DNA of 64,000 bases, taken from positions 155,428 through 219,427 of the forward strand of contig JAZDEY010000083.1 in assembly GCA_043808325.1 (NCBI GenBank). The letters are read 5' to 3'. The notes beneath the pieces were generated by a model that saw nothing but the letters and a program-made list of their open reading frames with translations, was not told the DNA's origin and made no database searches. The position numbers and the translations under genes are program-made. This DNA is from JAZDEY01 sp043808325 [NCBI: Candidatus Eiseniibacteriota bacterium]. GTDB taxonomy: Bacteria > Arandabacterota > Arandabacteria > Arandabacterales. Positions 16,215 to 25,227 of the stretch are shown here, piece by piece (within the stretch, counting starts at the first letter, position 1; the number at the start of each line of letters is the position of its first letter).

Positions 16215-16252
16215 TCGGGCCGCGGGGACCGGCATCGAAGGAAGCGTGAGCC

Positions 16253-17071
16253 ATGATCGACATCTTCGAGATCCTTAAGGAGCAGGCGCTCCGGAAGACC
16301 GCACATTTCAAAGACGAGGATTTCACCATCCGGGGCTTGTGGAAAGTCGACCTGGCCTTCAGGCCCAATCCTGATGAGCGGACCTTCCGCTATAACTTCC
16401 TGGTGGCTCAGACCGTGGGCCAGGGATCCTGTTACTGTGACAAGCAGCTCGAGATCAATGAGGGACTCCTGGGGCGGGATGCCCGGGAGATCATCTCCGA
16501 GATGAGCTGTTACGAGATCGCGCTTCTGGACTCGATCTACGCCTCCATTCCCCGGACACCCCAACAGGTTTTTGAACTGCGGGGCAACTCGGGCGAGAAG
16601 GCGGTCACGCGGGGCGCCATCATTGTGGACGAGGTGGAACGGGTGCTCACGCGAATGACCGATGTCCCCGGCAACATCAGCGTAGTGAACGTCGGGGTCG
16701 TGGGTAATCTCATTAAGGCCCTCAAGGACAAAGGCTACAATGTTCGCGCCACCGACCTTGATGAGAAGATCATCGGGAAGTCGATCCACGGGGTTACGAT
16801 TGAGGATGGGACCAAGACGTTCCAGTCGGTCAGGGATGCGGATCTCGCGGTGATTACGGGTATGACGCTCACAACCGACGCCCTAAATGATATAGTCCAT
16901 ATCTGTCAGGAGAACAAGACCCGGCTTGTGATGTTCGCGGAGACCGGCGCCAATTTCGGGGAGGAGTATTGTCGAACCATCGGGGTTGATGTCGTGGTCT
17001 CCGAGCCCTTCCCGTTCTATATCTTCCAGGGAGTCACCAGGATCGAGATCTACAGGAGAGACCTCGCTTGA
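16253..17071 (+). CDS. DUF364-like protein (putative heavy-metal chelation domain)
   Basis: The 272-aa protein has an N-terminal DUF4213-like segment (TFRYNFLVAQTVGQGSCYCD, then the CYEIALLDSIYA region). A Rossmann-like half follows with GNISVVNVGVVGNLIKALKD, NVRATDLDEK, ADLAVITGMTLTTDALNDI and a terminal VVSEPFPFYIFQGVTRIEIY. That order fits DUF364 proteins, annotated as putative heavy-metal chelators mainly from structure; their activity is not established. The stop overlaps the TTG start of the decarboxylase gene (TTGA), so the two proteins are probably made together. Binding a metal or a nucleotide-like ligand at the GVVGN loop is inference. Confidence 0.7.
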   Translation: MIDIFEILKEQALRKTAHFKDEDFTIRGLWKVDLAFRPNPDERTFRYNFLVAQTVGQGSCYCDKQLEINEGLLGRDAREIISEMSCYEIALLDSIYASIPRTPQQVFELRGNSGEKAVTRGAIIVDEVERVLTRMTDVPGNISVVNVGVVGNLIKALKDKGYNVRATDLDEKIIGKSIHGVTIEDGTKTFQSVRDADLAVITGMTLTTDALNDIVHICQENKTRLVMFAETGANFGEEYCRTIGVDVVVSEPFPFYIFQGVTRIEIYRRDLA

Positions 17072-18327
17072 TCGAGAAATACTTTGTCGCGGATGGAGAG
17101 TTTTCAATCGACGGGATAAGGCTCCCCGATTTGCTCGCGGTGGATGCGACACCGTGCTATGTCTACTCGGCGCGCGTCATCAAGGATAAGTACCGCACTT
17201 TGAGAGAGCACTTACCGGGGTTTGAAATCTTCTATTCCTTCAAGGCCAACCCGAATCTTGCGATCTCGAGAACCCTGCTCGACCTGGGTGCCAACGCGGA
17301 CGTCAGCAGCCTGGGTGAGCTCAAGGGCGCCTTCAAGGTGGGCTTCAGACCCGAGAACGTTCTCTTTGTCGGTCCCGGCAAGACCGAGGAGGAGCTGTGC
17401 TATGCGATCGCCAACGGGGTATTCGCTGTTATCGTTGAATCGTCCTACGAGCTCCGGCTCGTTGACGAGATTGCCGGTAAGCTCAAGAAGCATGCCAATG
17501 TGATGCTCAGGATCAACACACTTGAGGCGCCGACGGCCCCCGAGATCATGTCCGGTGGCCCGAGTAAGTTTGGGATCGACGAGGAAACGGTCGTGGCCGA
17601 GGTGCGGGCCATCGAGCTCAGGCACTCAACCCTTTGCGGGATTCACGTTTACTCGGCAAGCCAGGTTCTCGATCCGGCCTTTATCTCGCAGCACCTCACC
17701 TACGTCGCCGAACTTGCGCTCAGGCTATCAAGGGAGATCGGGTTCGAACTCAAGTGCATCGATTTCGGCGGCGGCTTCGGAGTCCCCTACACGGCCGGGG
17801 AGGCCGAACTTGATCTTGCGGGAATATCCTCGGCGGCCAAGGCGGCACAGCAGATGGTGCTTGCGGCCTTCCCCAACTGCCGGCTCGCGCTCGAGGTGGG
17901 ACGGTTTCTTGTGGCCGAGGCCGGCATCTTCCTGACCAAAGTGACCAGGATCAAGCCGTCTCGTGGCAAGACCTTCATCATAACGGATGCAGGCATGAAT
18001 CATTTCACGCGCCCCGCGTTCATGCACGTGAACCATTCGGTGAAGCTACTCAACAAGATGGCGGACAAAGACGCAGGCAAGTTCGATATCTGCGGTCCCA
18101 TCTGTACGCCCTTGGACGTGAGCGGTGTGGATGTGGCGCTTCCCCCTCCCCAGATTGACGATATCGTGGGTTTCTTCAATGCCGGGGCCTACGGCTACAC
18201 CATGAGCATGGTCAATTTCATGAGCCTGGGCTGGCCTTCGGAGATCATGGTGGATGGCGGGAGGGCATTCGTAATCCGGAAGGCCAGGAGGGCCGACGAC
18301 CTGTTCGAGGATCAGAACCAGAAGTGA
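17068..18327 (+). CDS. PLP-dependent decarboxylase, fold type III (Orn/Lys/DAP decarboxylase family)
   Basis: The 419-aa enzyme has the fold III layout. The PLP lysine lies in FEIFYSFKANPNLAI. The GIHVYSASQ strand carries the usual His that stacks on PLP. A phosphate-binding FGGGFGVPY and an EVGRFLVAEAG motif follow. In the C-terminal beta domain CGPICTPLDV supplies the cysteine that completes the active site across the dimer, and FFNAGAYGYTMSM the conserved Tyr. Length fits LysA-like enzymes, but the context (hydrolase, DUF364-like protein) does not look like lysine biosynthesis, so a specialised amino-acid decarboxylase is more likely. TTG at 17068 overlaps the previous stop. Confidence 0.85.
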   Translation: MIEKYFVADGEFSIDGIRLPDLLAVDATPCYVYSARVIKDKYRTLREHLPGFEIFYSFKANPNLAISRTLLDLGANADVSSLGELKGAFKVGFRPENVLFVGPGKTEEELCYAIANGVFAVIVESSYELRLVDEIAGKLKKHANVMLRINTLEAPTAPEIMSGGPSKFGIDEETVVAEVRAIELRHSTLCGIHVYSASQVLDPAFISQHLTYVAELALRLSREIGFELKCIDFGGGFGVPYTAGEAELDLAGISSAAKAAQQMVLAAFPNCRLALEVGRFLVAEAGIFLTKVTRIKPSRGKTFIITDAGMNHFTRPAFMHVNHSVKLLNKMADKDAGKFDICGPICTPLDVSGVDVALPPPQIDDIVGFFNAGAYGYTMSMVNFMSLGWPSEIMVDGGRAFVIRKARRADDLFEDQNQK

Positions 18328-18382
18328 GAGTGAAGTGGCCGTCTGAGGCGCAAGCCTGTCGCGAGCGGCCTCCCCTTTGCAG

Positions 18383-18411
18383 TTGACTTTCGAGATGATC
18401 TCTGGTACCCT
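18383..18411 (+). promoter_or_regulatory. Possible promoter for the choice-of-anchor J gene
   Basis: TTGACT (18383-18388, 5/6) and TACCCT (18406-18411, 3/6) are 17 nt apart, about 200 nt before the ATG at 18611. The -10 is weak. The rest of the 280-nt interval shows no gene. Confidence 0.4.
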
Positions 18412-18610
18412 CATACCGTCAAGACCACAAGTGGGGGTAGGCACCTGACGATCGGGCACGGTAATCAGATTATCCCATACCTTCCGATGTTGATCCATTC
18501 AGGCCAGCCGTTGGCATCACTATGTTGAGTCGGTTTCAGGCAATGGGGTACTCGTGTCTGGTGTATTCGGTCTGGTGGGCGCTTTCGAAACAGGAGGTGA
18601 ACGGAGAGCC

Positions 18611-19600
18611 ATGAAGGCAAGATTGTTATTGGCTGGTTTTCTGGTAGTGCTTTTTGTTCTGCCGGCTTTTGCGTTTTACGGGGAGAAGTCGTTGCTCTTT
18701 GAGAACTTCGAGTCGATTTCTCCGCCCGCCCTGCCGGCGGGTTGGGCCACCCTCAACCCGGATGGGGACACCGGGCAATGGCAGACCCGGAGCTACGGCG
18801 GGGTCAAGTGGGGCAAGCAATGCATCAGGTACTTTTCCGATCCTGTTACCCCCGCAGAGGATTGGTTCTTTACCTCCGGGGTTTCCCTGACTGCCGGGGG
18901 CCCCTGCAATTTCAAGTTCATGAGTGAGACAAGTTGGGCGACCCGTCCGCTGTTTCTCGAGGTCTGGGCGGGCACCAGCCAGGTGCCCGGGAGCATGACC
19001 ACTATCGTGGTGCTGGGTCACTGGGTCTCGTGGGATTCGTTTACCGAAGAGATCGGCTCCTTTGCGCCCCCGATCGCCGGAATCTACTTCATTGGGTTCC
19101 ACGTGACCGGACCGTCCGCCAGCGGCAGGGTCCAAATTGATGACGTCAATGTGACCATACCCGAGACCGATCTTCGTCTTGCAATCGGCATGACCAAGGA
19201 GATCGAACTGGTCCCTCTGGTTTATAGCTCCAGCGATTCAATCCAGTCGTGCATCTATATCGAAAACATAGGAACATCTGGCACCGTGATTAACAAGCGG
19301 TTCTCGGTGGGCAAGTGGCCGAGCGACGTAGAGCTTGATGTGCGGGTCACGGGACCGACCGGTCTGCTTCCCTGCATCAACATGTTTGCCAAGATGGGAG
19401 ATCTCAAAGCCTCCCATTTCGCCGCACTAGATCCGGACAGCACCGCGGGCAAGGTGCTCAACCTCTGGAGCTGGTATCGGTTTGATACGCCCGGCGCCTA
19501 CACCATAGAAGCCCATTACCGGAACTATGCGGATCCCGGGGCGCTTGGGGCATGGAAGGGCGAGCTGGTTTCCGATCCGGTCTTGATAACGATTCAATGA
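18611..19600 (+). CDS. Secreted choice-of-anchor J domain protein
   Basis: A signal peptide (MKARLLLAGFLVVLFVLPAFA) precedes a domain of about 160 residues that fits the choice-of-anchor J (cleaved adhesin-like) fold. It begins LFENFESISPPALPAGWAT, continues through DWFFTSGVSLTAGGPCNF, and ends GIYFIGFHVTGPSASGRVQI-DDV. The C-terminal half (about 195-329) is a second beta-rich domain that opens with EIELVPLVYSSSDSIQSCIY. No FlgD tail or membrane anchor is present. The ATG at 18611 is chosen as the base of the signal peptide, with purine-rich AGGAGG/GGAGA upstream; a GTG 19 codons earlier only lengthens the leader. The next secreted protein starts 11 nt downstream, so the two are likely co-transcribed. 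Confidence 0.75.
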   Translation: MKARLLLAGFLVVLFVLPAFAFYGEKSLLFENFESISPPALPAGWATLNPDGDTGQWQTRSYGGVKWGKQCIRYFSDPVTPAEDWFFTSGVSLTAGGPCNFKFMSETSWATRPLFLEVWAGTSQVPGSMTTIVVLGHWVSWDSFTEEIGSFAPPIAGIYFIGFHVTGPSASGRVQIDDVNVTIPETDLRLAIGMTKEIELVPLVYSSSDSIQSCIYIENIGTSGTVINKRFSVGKWPSDVELDVRVTGPTGLLPCINMFAKMGDLKASHFAALDPDSTAGKVLNLWSWYRFDTPGAYTIEAHYRNYADPGALGAWKGELVSDPVLITIQ

Positions 19601-19611
19601 GGGGGACTGAG

Positions 19612-21216
19612 ATGAAACTCAAAGTGATCTTACTTGGGCTTGCAGCAATCCTCATTGTCGGCACCGCATTGCCGACAGCGTATGCCGGGCCGACAAGCCA
19701 GGACCGACAGCAGATCCAGCAGATGATAAATCGCGGTGACGCTCTGAGGCACGACTACGAGAAGGAGCGATCCGAGTTCATAGAGTCCTACAACAAGTGG
19801 AATAAGAACCAGACCGAAGAGAACCGCCAGGCAGCGCTTGGCGAGCGGGATCAGATGAAAGAGGCCTCGAGGAAACTCAAAGCCAACCGGGATTCGGTGA
19901 TCGCCAAGGTCGATTCGACGTTTGATACCGATGAACCGCCGGGAACCGATGTCCAGTATGATCCCGAGGACACCGATTACGGCTATACTTCGTCGCGGTG
20001 CTTCGTTCGGATAGGCGAACCCTCATTCAAGTCTCCCGACGAGGTCGCCAGCACCAAGATTCACGAGTTCGAGCACGTCCGGCAGAAAGCCGCCGGCCTT
20101 TGGGGACCGGGGAATACGCCGCAGGCGTGTACCTATATGTTCCATAAGCTCGAGTTTGAGGCCTGCGAGGCCGAGCTTGATGCCGACTTCGGCAAGAGGA
20201 CCACGCTGTGCCTGGAGCAGAAGCTCGAGATCCTAGAAAGCAAGCTCAAGCACCTGGAGGAGATGGTTAAGATTCTTAAGATACAGTTTGACGATAAGAA
20301 GATAACGCCCACATTGCCCGGCAGGACGGTCGAGACGCCGGTCACGGTTGCCAACACTTCCAATGATTACCAAAACGTGTCAGGTTACTTCACCAACCAG
20401 CTGGGCTGGTATGTGTATCCCCAGACGTTCGGGTTCTCTCTGGCCTCGGAGCAAGAGACCACCTTCGCTTTGACGATAGAGGTCCCTCCCACGGCGGAGC
20501 TTGGCACGGGTAACGAGGTTATGTGTCATGCCTACACCTCCGGAGGGGATTCGGCCAGTGCCTTCTTCTTCATCCACGTCATACCGACCGTGGACGTGAT
20601 CTCGCTTGGGAATGTCGAGGCCGTGCCTGGTGTCCAGGCTCCTCTCGGTTTCACCGTCACCAACGAGGGGACGGCCGTCGATAGCTTTATGGTGGATCTC
20701 TCCAGCGTCTTGGGCTGGCCACTTGGGCAGAACCACTGGCTTGTCACGCTTGAGCCGTCACACTCGGTCGATCTCATGAGTAGCGTTCTGATCGGCTATG
20801 AACTCTTGTATACGACCGATCTGATAACTTGCAGGGCAGCCTCACTGAGCCACCCCGATCAGACCGACAGCAGCTGGACCTACGCCATGGTGGCGGAGGG
20901 CTGCGCGGGCGCCGGTTCGGGCAATGCCCATGTGTTCGCCCTGTTGCCCAACCTGCCCAATCCCTTCAGCTCAGGTACGATGCTGAGATTCTCGATTCCC
21001 TCGGCGTCGCCGGTGGATTTGAAGGTGTTCGACGTTCGGGGCCGGCTGGTAAGGACTCTCCTCAGCTCGGGTTCAGGCGTGGCCGCACCCGGGATTCACA
21101 CGATATCGTGGGACGGCACCGACGACTATGGCAGGCTTGTCGCAAGCGGAGTATACTTCTCGCGGCTCGAGGCCTGCAGGCAGGTTACGGGAAGGAAGCT
21201 TGTGATACTACGATAG
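19612..21216 (+). CDS. Secreted HEXXH-motif protein with coiled coil and FlgD-type C-terminal sorting domain
   Basis: A signal peptide (KVILLGLAAILIVGTALPTAYA) is followed by a helical, charged region. A putative zincin core comes next: STKIHEFEHVRQKAAG contains HEFEH (HEXXH), and LEFEACEAELDADFG downstream offers a third ligand. A coiled coil (KLEILESKLKHLEEMVKILK), one or two NEW3-like beta domains and a terminal FlgD Ig-like domain (LPNPFSSGTMLRFSIPSASP, KVFDVRGRLVRTLL, SGVYFSRLEA) complete the 534 residues. FlgD-like tails mark secreted proteins, often as sorting signals. The ATG at 19612 follows GAGGGGG and begins the signal peptide. Peptidase activity is predicted only from the motif. 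Confidence 0.8.
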   Translation: MKLKVILLGLAAILIVGTALPTAYAGPTSQDRQQIQQMINRGDALRHDYEKERSEFIESYNKWNKNQTEENRQAALGERDQMKEASRKLKANRDSVIAKVDSTFDTDEPPGTDVQYDPEDTDYGYTSSRCFVRIGEPSFKSPDEVASTKIHEFEHVRQKAAGLWGPGNTPQACTYMFHKLEFEACEAELDADFGKRTTLCLEQKLEILESKLKHLEEMVKILKIQFDDKKITPTLPGRTVETPVTVANTSNDYQNVSGYFTNQLGWYVYPQTFGFSLASEQETTFALTIEVPPTAELGTGNEVMCHAYTSGGDSASAFFFIHVIPTVDVISLGNVEAVPGVQAPLGFTVTNEGTAVDSFMVDLSSVLGWPLGQNHWLVTLEPSHSVDLMSSVLIGYELLYTTDLITCRAASLSHPDQTDSSWTYAMVAEGCAGAGSGNAHVFALLPNLPNPFSSGTMLRFSIPSASPVDLKVFDVRGRLVRTLLSSGSGVAAPGIHTISWDGTDDYGRLVASGVYFSRLEACRQVTGRKLVILR

Positions 21217-21257
21217 GACACCGGTCTGCGTTTACAGGCCGAGATCTCTTTGTAAAG

Positions 21258-21283
21258 GTCGAGCCTCCCCATGGGGGCTCGAC
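21258..21283 (+). terminator. Hairpin after the HEXXH/FlgD gene
   Basis: An 8-bp stem GTCGAGCC/GGCTCGAC encloses a C/G-rich loop, 42 nt past the stop at 21216. The following bases (TGATTTGGGG) are only weakly T-rich, so intrinsic termination is uncertain. Confidence 0.4.
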
Positions 21284-21303
21284 TGATTTGGGGCCGATAC
21301 CTG

Positions 21304-21332
21304 TTGAAACACCTCATCACGCCTGTTAACAT
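21304..21332 (+). promoter_or_regulatory. Sigma70-like promoter of ilvE
   Basis: TTGAAA (21304-21309, 5/6) and TAACAT (21327-21332, 4/6) are 17 nt apart, just upstream of GGAAGGAGG and the ATG at 21358. Confidence 0.65.
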
Positions 21333-21357
21333 ACTAGGGTTTGGGAAGGAGGAAAAC

Positions 21358-22392
21358 ATGGCCAGGTTTGCATTTTTCGACGGCAGGATGGTGCCGATCA
21401 ACGAAGCCAAAGTCAGCATAATGACCCATGCCCTTAACTATGGAACCGGTGTGTTTGAGGGGATCCGGGCCTACTGGAACAAAGAACGGCAGCAGCTCTT
21501 CATCTTCAAACTTGCCGAGCACTTTGACAGGTTTCACCAGTCGTGCCGTATCCTCAAGATCGGCCTGCCTTACACTACCCAGCAGCTCTGTGATATTACG
21601 ATCGACCTCTTGAGGCGCGAGGGCTACAGGGAAGACAGTTACGTACGGCCGATCGCCTATAAGGCCTCCGAGGGTATCGGGGTCCGGCTCCACGATCTCA
21701 TAGACGGGTTCGCGATCTTCGCGGTGGTCTTCGGCAAATACATTGATAAGGAGGAGGGCGCCAGGGCCGCCGTCTCCTCGTGGCGGCGGGTGGATGACAA
21801 TGCCGCACCGGCACGCGCCAAGATCACGGGCATCTACGTTAACTCGGCCCTTTGCAAGACTGAAGTTGTGGAGCGCGGGTTCGACGAGGCGATCGTCCTG
21901 ACCCAGGACGGCCACGTCTCCGAGGGCAGCGCCGAGAATATATTCCTGGTCCGGAACGGGCACCTGATCACTCCTTCCCCCACCGAGAATATCCTTGAAG
22001 GGATAACCCGCTCGACCATCATGGACATCGCTAAGAAGGAGCTCCGGCTCGATACGATCGAGCGGGCGATCGACAGGAGCGAGCTCTACGTAGCGAATGA
22101 AGTGTTCTTCTGCGGAACCGGTTGCCAGATCGTCGCGGTCGTTGAGATCGACGGCAGGGCCGTAGGCACAGGCAAGATAGGTCCCCTCACCGAAAGGCTA
22201 CGGAATCTCTATTTCAGGATAGCCAGGGGCGATATGCGGAAATACCGGGATTGGTGTACTCCGGTTTATGCGCCGGGCAAAGGCCGCTCTCCGAAACCGC
22301 GTGCGGCCGCCCCGAAAAGGGCTAAAGCCGGCAAGAAGACCGGGAAGATAAAATCCGTCAGGTCGCGCAGGGCCGGATCGAGGCGGAGCTAG
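21358..22392 (+). CDS. ilvE: Branched-chain amino acid aminotransferase
   Basis: A fold-type IV PLP aminotransferase that interconverts leucine, isoleucine and valine with their 2-oxo acids. Family marks are all present: FFDGRMVPINEAKVSIMTHA, NYGTGVFEGIRAYW, a YVRPIAYKAS strand, the catalytic lysine in IYVNSALCKTEVVERG, the cofactor loop VSEGSAENIFLV, and ITRSTIMDIA with VFFCGTGCQIVAV. The ATG at 21358 follows GGAAGGAGG by 5 nt; the frame runs 29 codons further upstream without a ribosome site. An odd feature is a Lys/Arg/Ala-rich tail of about 45 residues after the catalytic fold (SPKPRAAAPKRAKAGKKTGK and on), absent from standard IlvE. The gene has its own promoter. Confidence 0.93.
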   Translation: MARFAFFDGRMVPINEAKVSIMTHALNYGTGVFEGIRAYWNKERQQLFIFKLAEHFDRFHQSCRILKIGLPYTTQQLCDITIDLLRREGYREDSYVRPIAYKASEGIGVRLHDLIDGFAIFAVVFGKYIDKEEGARAAVSSWRRVDDNAAPARAKITGIYVNSALCKTEVVERGFDEAIVLTQDGHVSEGSAENIFLVRNGHLITPSPTENILEGITRSTIMDIAKKELRLDTIERAIDRSELYVANEVFFCGTGCQIVAVVEIDGRAVGTGKIGPLTERLRNLYFRIARGDMRKYRDWCTPVYAPGKGRSPKPRAAAPKRAKAGKKTGKIKSVRSRRAGSRRS

Positions 22393-22431
22393 CCCGGGCC
22401 GGACCCGCCGATGTGGCCCCCTTGCCGCGGC

Positions 22432-23865
22432 TCACCTTGCTTCGAAGAGTCGCTTGATTATCGCATCTTCAGTCTGTGGGCTTGTGTCATCAGTGACTAT
22501 GCTCAGGTGGCTCTCTGCGAGAGCTGCGGCGACCGGCTCGTAGGTGGTAACCAGTATCGACTTCTGTGACGTCCTCATTATCGATCGGAGCGCCTCCAGG
22601 GAGTGTCTCACTGCCAGCGGCTCGGTGAGCCATACGATGAGAGGTTTACCCGCTGCATCCCCAAGATCGCCGAGTCTTGTGCTGATCTCATCCACGGATG
22701 CGATCTCGCACTGGAGCTTCTGGACCACCTGACTTGACGTGGAGATCACAGCAGCGTTATCTCGCGGCAGCGGAAGCACCCCCTGGTCCCCTTCGATTCT
22801 CACGGATGCTCGTCTGACCTGTTGCACAAGCGGCGAGTAAATACCGTCATCAAAGGTGGGCTTGAAACCCTGGGTCAATTCCGATCGCTCAAAGATCCTC
22901 TTGCGCCGCGCGATGGATCGGGCCAGGTGATCGCGGCTCAGCTTCCCCATCAGCAGCATGTCCAGCAGGCCCTCGAATCCGCCCGTGAATCGCTCGGAGA
23001 GCTCCGTATAGAGCAAGATGTCGCAGGCGGCCTCGAAGGCCATCACCGCGGCTTGGCGCGGCCCGAAATTCTGGGTCACCGCTCTCATGTCGAGGGAATC
23101 GGTAAACACAAGGCCGTCATAGCCGAGATTGAGCCTCAGGTGGTCGCAGACAATCTGCCTCGAAAGGCAGGCCGGGATCTCCTCGGTCTCGAGAGCGCGA
23201 TAGACGCAGTGGCTCACCATGATCCCATCGACATACCACCTAATAGCGGCTCTGAAGGGTTCGATGTGGGTACACATGAGTGTATCACGTGTATCATCGA
23301 CGATCGGAAGGCTGAGGTGAGAATCGCGCTTGGTCATTCCGTGGCCGGGGAAATGCTTGGCGACGCAGGCGATGCTCCGGCGCATTCCGCGAATCGCCAT
23401 CTCTCCGAATTTTACAACTCTGGGCACGTCGCCCCCGAACGATCTCGTCGCGATTATCGGATTCAAGGGTTCGGTGTCGACGTCGAGACATGGAGCGAGA
23501 TTTATATCAATGCCCAGGCGTGCGAGAAAAGCGGCCAGCTGAGCGTAGATATCTGCAGCCTCTTCGGGCCGCAGCGTCTTCGCAATCGCACGCGGGCTGG
23601 GGGCGGAGTCGAAGAACTCGGAGATCTGGGTGACCCTTCCGCCCTCCTCGTCGATCATGAAAAGGGGTTCGATTCCCTTGCTCCTGAGGAGCGCCCGTGC
23701 CTCGGCGATCCGGTCGCGTGAGGCGTCAAACGTTGATTCCAAGGCATCCTTGAAGATGATGTAATTGGCGACCGGGAAGCGCTCCAGATCAAGCGTCTCC
23801 CAGGAGCGCGGAAACCGCAGGGCGACAACCTGGCCGAGAGCTTGTCTTGCTTCCTGTTCGTTCAT
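22432..23865 (-). CDS. Glycoside hydrolase family 3 protein, NagZ-like beta-N-acetylhexosaminidase
   Basis: The 477-aa protein has a GH3 catalytic barrel. MIDEEGGRVTQIS, GIDINLAPCLDVDTEP, TRSFGGDVPRVVKFG and the NagZ-type loop CVAKHFPGHGMTKRDSHLSL, with its His/Asp acid-base pair, are seen in order. GLVFTDSLDMRAVTQ carries the predicted nucleophile Asp. Bacterial members remove N-acetylglucosamine from muropeptides during wall recycling. No signal peptide is visible, so a cytoplasmic recycling role is likely. The extra C-terminal domain of about 130 residues (SPLVQQVRRASVRIEGDQGV and on) is like the alpha/beta domain of longer GH3 enzymes. The start overlaps the GT39 stop in an ATGA. Confidence 0.88.
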   Translation of the reverse strand: MNEQEARQALGQVVALRFPRSWETLDLERFPVANYIIFKDALESTFDASRDRIAEARALLRSKGIEPLFMIDEEGGRVTQISEFFDSAPSPRAIAKTLRPEEAADIYAQLAAFLARLGIDINLAPCLDVDTEPLNPIIATRSFGGDVPRVVKFGEMAIRGMRRSIACVAKHFPGHGMTKRDSHLSLPIVDDTRDTLMCTHIEPFRAAIRWYVDGIMVSHCVYRALETEEIPACLSRQIVCDHLRLNLGYDGLVFTDSLDMRAVTQNFGPRQAAVMAFEAACDILLYTELSERFTGGFEGLLDMLLMGKLSRDHLARSIARRKRIFERSELTQGFKPTFDDGIYSPLVQQVRRASVRIEGDQGVLPLPRDNAAVISTSSQVVQKLQCEIASVDEISTRLGDLGDAAGKPLIVWLTEPLAVRHSLEALRSIMRTSQKSILVTTYEPVAAALAESHLSIVTDDTSPQTEDAIIKRLFEAR

Positions 23866-25226
23866 GGTCTCGCACCGATCATCTTGCCGCCGGCCAAGCT
23901 CTCGAGCAGCCTCAAGAGCCCAACGGCCGAATAAGGCAGCACCAACGGCACCAGCGGGAATACGAACCGCACCTCGGTCGCAACTGCCAGATACATTATA
24001 GATGAGAATACCACGGTCGTGAGAGGGAAAAAGCTCAGCACCTTTGTTTCCCGCGTCAATCCCAGGAGTCCGCAGACTCCCAACGCTATCAGGACCAGGT
24101 GGAAGGACGCAAGGGCGAGGCTCTTCTTGGAGGAAGCCCTGCCATAACCCAGATTGAGCCAGAGCCTTGGGATCTTCTTCAGGGTGAGTATGGCGATGGC
24201 TCCCTTGTTGGCGAGGATCATCTTTCGAGCTGCGATCTGGAGGATGCGATCTCGGCCGACCTCGTCTGCGCCGGAAAGTTGCGCTCGAAGATCGGGGGTG
24301 AGCAGGCTGTCCGTCGACCAGAAGTAGGCCCCCTGGGTGCCGAGATGATTCCCGTTGTAAAGGTTGGCCCCCATCAGCGTGCTCGTGGGAATGAACTTGC
24401 CGAGGGCATGTTGGTTACGCGCGGCCCATGGCAGCAAGGTAACCAAGAAAGCGATGATCAAGACCACAAGCCCGTTCCACACCCCCCGCTCGATATGTTC
24501 AGTCGCACCCTTTCCCAGGACCCTGCCCACGCTGGTTCCCAGTCCCGACGATACGCCCCGGCTCACCAGCAGCCCGACCACGAGGAGCGCGGCAGGAAGC
24601 AAAAAGGCGCCAGGCCTGGTGAGGGTCGAGAGCCCCAGAACTATGCCTGAGACAGCGTAGAGGATGTAGCTTCTGGCCCGGATCGCAAGGGTTGCCGCAA
24701 CCACTGCGAGCACAAGCAGAAAGGTATAGGTGGTTTCGGTCATCACGTAGGTCGAACTCAAGATCGCCGGTGGATAAAGAGCATAGCCCAGGGCGGCAAG
24801 CAGCCCTCCTGCGACGCTCCCGAAGACAAGCACGGTCAGGGCGAAAACCAGATAGGTAGTTGCCAGATCCAGGGCACACTGGACACCTCTGACGGCATTA
24901 AAGCTCCTGCCGAAAACCTTGAAGACGGACGCGAGGAGCAGAGGATAGCCCGGCGTGCGCTTGGCGGTCGGCGGTTGGTCCGCCGCGTAACGGTAGCCTG
25001 TGCCGTCGAGCATATTCTCCGCAAGCACGTAATAGGTTGGGGCGTCGCTCTCGGCTAGCGTCCTCGGGACCTTCTGCGGATTATCAATAGCCAGGATTGC
25101 AGCCAGTCTCACGGCCAGGGCAATCGCGAGCACCGCAAGAAGCCAGAACCTGATTGACCTGGAGGCCATTGCCCGAACGGCCCAGCCCCCGAGGGGTCTC
25201 GCCTGTGGAATGTGAGACTGATTCAT
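23862..25226 (-). CDS. GT39 (ArnT/PMT-like) membrane glycosyltransferase
   Basis: A 454-aa polytopic protein with about 10-12 hydrophobic segments. Early signatures of the ArnT/PMT superfamily are present: an acidic ESDAPTYYVLAENMLDG loop after the first helix, then KRTPGYPLLLASVFKVFG (the P-G-Y/W-P motif) and the YVMTETTYTFLLVL helix. Such enzymes move sugars from polyprenyl phosphate to a lipid, polymer or protein on the outer face of the membrane. ATG at 25226 begins one base after the P-type ATPase stop (TGACATG), with GAGGTG upstream, so an in-frame ATG six codons earlier is less likely. It is coupled to the GH3 gene downstream. Confidence 0.8.
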   Translation of the reverse strand: MNQSHIPQARPLGGWAVRAMASRSIRFWLLAVLAIALAVRLAAILAIDNPQKVPRTLAESDAPTYYVLAENMLDGTGYRYAADQPPTAKRTPGYPLLLASVFKVFGRSFNAVRGVQCALDLATTYLVFALTVLVFGSVAGGLLAALGYALYPPAILSSTYVMTETTYTFLLVLAVVAATLAIRARSYILYAVSGIVLGLSTLTRPGAFLLPAALLVVGLLVSRGVSSGLGTSVGRVLGKGATEHIERGVWNGLVVLIIAFLVTLLPWAARNQHALGKFIPTSTLMGANLYNGNHLGTQGAYFWSTDSLLTPDLRAQLSGADEVGRDRILQIAARKMILANKGAIAILTLKKIPRLWLNLGYGRASSKKSLALASFHLVLIALGVCGLLGLTRETKVLSFFPLTTVVFSSIMYLAVATEVRFVFPLVPLVLPYSAVGLLRLLESLAGGKMIGARP

Positions 25227-25227
25227 G

